Program-made: the position numbers and the translations under genes
The notes under the pieces: model-generated
Databases searched by the model: none
What the model saw: the letters and a program-made list of their open reading frames with translations, nothing else
Told to the model about the DNA's origin: nothing
Source: Triplophysa rosa
Lineage: Eukaryota > Chordata > Actinopteri > Cypriniformes > Nemacheilidae
Direction of reading: 5' to 3'
Length of the DNA stretch: 64,000 nt
Assembly: GCF_024868665.1 (NCBI RefSeq)
Contig: NC_079904.1
Span: 23,333,691-23,397,690 of the forward strand
In this document: one piece after another, positions 62,801 to 64,000 of the stretch
Layout: each line of letters opens with the position of its first letter
How positions within the stretch are numbered: the first letter of the stretch is position 1

Positions 62801-64000
62801 GAATTTCTCTTCTAATGGCTGTTATTAACAAAGAGTCTTTGTGTCACGACACTTGATACTGCACAGAGAGTACAAGTCTCTCTCTCTCTCCCTCTCTCTC
62901 TCTCAGATCCCTGTTCATTGCCTCCAGTGGTCGGCCCGTGTAAAGGTGTTTTTCCACGCTGGTATTATGATACTGTGACAGGACAGTGTCTGCACTTTCA
63001 GTACGGCGGCTGCAAGGGAAACCACAACAACTTCCTGCAGAAATCTGACTGTGTCAATGAGTGCATTCAGAAACCATGTGAGACACCAGCACATCTGCCT
63101 CTTTACATTTATTCGTTTCAGTTTAAACCTCATTTATAGATGTTTATATCTTGGCATTTTCGTTTACATGTCATTTATAGTTTTTTGTTCATGTATTTAG
63201 GTTAAATTTAATAATCTAGATGTGTACATTCATTCCTTATCATTTAAACTGGATTTATATAGGCTTACATTTGATCATTTTAGTTTAAACTATTTATAGA
63301 CATTGACATTTATTCTTTTAAGATTACATTTAATTGATAGATATTTCTGCATTTAAGTTTACATTTAATTGTTACATTTTTTTCCACTTATTTAGGTTAA
63401 ATTTAAAATATATATGTGCACATTCAGTCATTTTAATTTAAACTGTATTTATGTATGTTTACATTTTAACATTTTAGTTTAAACTTAATTTATAGATGCT
63501 TATTTTTCGGAATTTTAGTTTACATGTAATTTATAGATTTTTCGTTTATTTATTTAGGTTAAATTAAATTATAGATGAGTACATTTATTCTTTATAATTT
63601 AAACTGGATTTATAGTGGCTTACATTTTAGTTTAAACTATTTACAGACATAAACATTCACTCTTTTTAGTTTAAACTTAATTTATAGATGTTTACATGTC
63701 ATCATTATAGTTTACATGTAATCTGTAGTTTTTTCATTTATTAATTTAGGTTAATCATAATATGTAGATGTGTGCATTTGTTCATTTTGTTTAAATTAAT
63801 TTATCGACGTTTTACATTTATTCACTTTAGTTTAAACGTAATTTATAGTAGTGTACGTTAAGTTATTTTAGTTTAACTGTAATAGACTTCTATGCTTCTG
63901 TTATTCAGCAGTAACAAGAGAGCAGGCGACCGCGACTCCATCACCTGGCATGAAAACATACACATGTATGTACAGCAAAACTGTTACAACAACTCTCACA
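59874..64000 (+). CDS. lrp11: lrp11, LDL receptor-related protein 11 (5' part)
   Basis: Exons 59874-60426, 61047-61204, 61444-61585, 61708-61833, 62169-62306, 62907-63077 and 63909 to the window edge, all in frame. Order: signal peptide (MFLSALICSVLLCVTSA), the LRP11-typical GVEELLEEFRKQLQQ helix, a MANEC/MANSC domain (about 60-155; WRDCVHACCSHPRC, CYLFNCTYRGRNVC), a PKD domain (exons 2-3; VLDGRDSTDDYGI, FQITVTDTAGQKSSDNVSV), an LDLa module (exon 4; CDDGCCID, DRSDENFC), a T/Q/P-rich linker (exon 5), a Kunitz domain (exon 6), and the start of a Thr-rich stalk (exon 7). It is a type I membrane protein by family; the transmembrane segment and tail are beyond the right edge. SPINT1 shares these modules, but the N-terminal helix and PKD sequence are those of LRP11. 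Confidence 0.93.
60427..61046 (+). other. lrp11 intron 1
   Basis: A 620-bp AT-rich intron; no repeat family assigned. Confidence 0.7.
62338..62638. mobile_element. 301-bp TTAA-flanked MITE in lrp11 intron 5
   Basis: Ends AGTCCCAGTGAA and (inverted) AGTCCCTGTGAA, bounded by TTAA at 62334-62337 and 62639-62642. No coding sequence. Confidence 0.78.
62877..62906. repeat. (CT)n tract forming the lrp11 exon 6 acceptor
   Basis: A TC/CT run, broken once by CC, ends in CAG directly before the Kunitz exon at 62907. Confidence 0.85.
62907..63077 (+). CDS. lrp11: lrp11 exon 6: complete Kunitz/BPTI domain
   Basis: Six cysteines with spacing C-x8-C-x15-C-x7-C-x12-C-x3-C, exactly the Kunitz pattern, within residues 373-429. 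The reactive loop reads GPCKGVFPRW, giving lysine at P1, which predicts inhibition of trypsin-like serine proteases. The exon joins in frame with its neighbours (G|AT and T|CA). To my knowledge human LRP11 lacks this module. Confidence 0.92.
63130..63890. repeat. degenerate AT-rich tandem array in lrp11 intron 6
   Basis: Phrases such as TTTAGTTTAAACT, TTATAGATGTTTACAT and TTTAGGTTAAATT recur throughout. TTTAGGTTAA occurs with GTTAA starting at 63201, 63396, 63558 and 63750 (spacing 195, 162, 192), suggesting decayed higher-order units of roughly 190 bp. Confidence 0.7.

Noticed and set aside
59874..64000. Calling this gene spint1
   Set aside because: SPINT1 has a Kunitz domain before the LDLa module; here the PKD leads straight into LDLa, and the leading helix GVEELLEEFRKQLQQ is specific to LRP11.

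Overview
The window is nuclear DNA of a ray-finned fish, most likely a cyprinid (carp, barb or zebrafish relative). It has vertebrate-style split genes with GT-AG introns, and it is densely filled with short non-autonomous DNA transposons, a 5S-derived SINE, a Penelope-like fragment and CA/CT microsatellites. The cyprinid assignment is inferred from the repeat types. Five protein-coding genes were rebuilt exon by exon; every junction given below keeps the reading frame.

Layout, left to right. (1) 1-9118, minus strand: the first two coding exons of cdk19 (Mediator kinase); the rest of the gene lies off the left edge. (2) About 9.85-20.3 kb, plus strand: complete amd1 (S-adenosylmethionine decarboxylase, 335 aa, 9 coding exons). 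It is head to head with cdk19, an adjacency also known in human 6q21. Its leader carries the six-codon MAGDIS uORF, and an open 118-codon in-frame tail follows the TGA stop. (3) 22008-25603, minus strand: complete ppil4 (cyclophilin plus RRM plus RS tail, 458 aa, 13 exons, one GC-AG intron). (4) 27650-58446, minus strand: complete map3k5/ASK1 (1356 aa, 30 coding exons including 24-nt and 18-nt microexons). (5) 59874-64000, plus strand: the 5' part of lrp11 (MANEC, PKD, LDLa and a Kunitz exon); the membrane-spanning end is off the right edge.

The genes do not form an operon-like unit. amd1 makes the aminopropyl donor for spermidine and spermine, and both control elements seen (uORF and readthrough tail) are translational. 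ppil4 is a spliceosome-associated cyclophilin. map3k5 is the stress MAP3K upstream of JNK and p38. cdk19 is a transcription kinase. lrp11 is a membrane protein of the MANEC family.

The introns hold the accessory DNA: two hAT elements with exact 8-bp target duplications, three TTAA-flanked MITEs, a foldback element, a nested MITE pair, a 5S-type SINE, a Penelope-like GIY-YIG remnant with a hammerhead-like motif, a 139-bp tandem array, and a 1.5-kb 25-bp minisatellite with a 17-unit higher-order repeat that appears to have grown out of a hAT terminus. No tRNA, rRNA gene, CRISPR or prokaryotic feature was seen.
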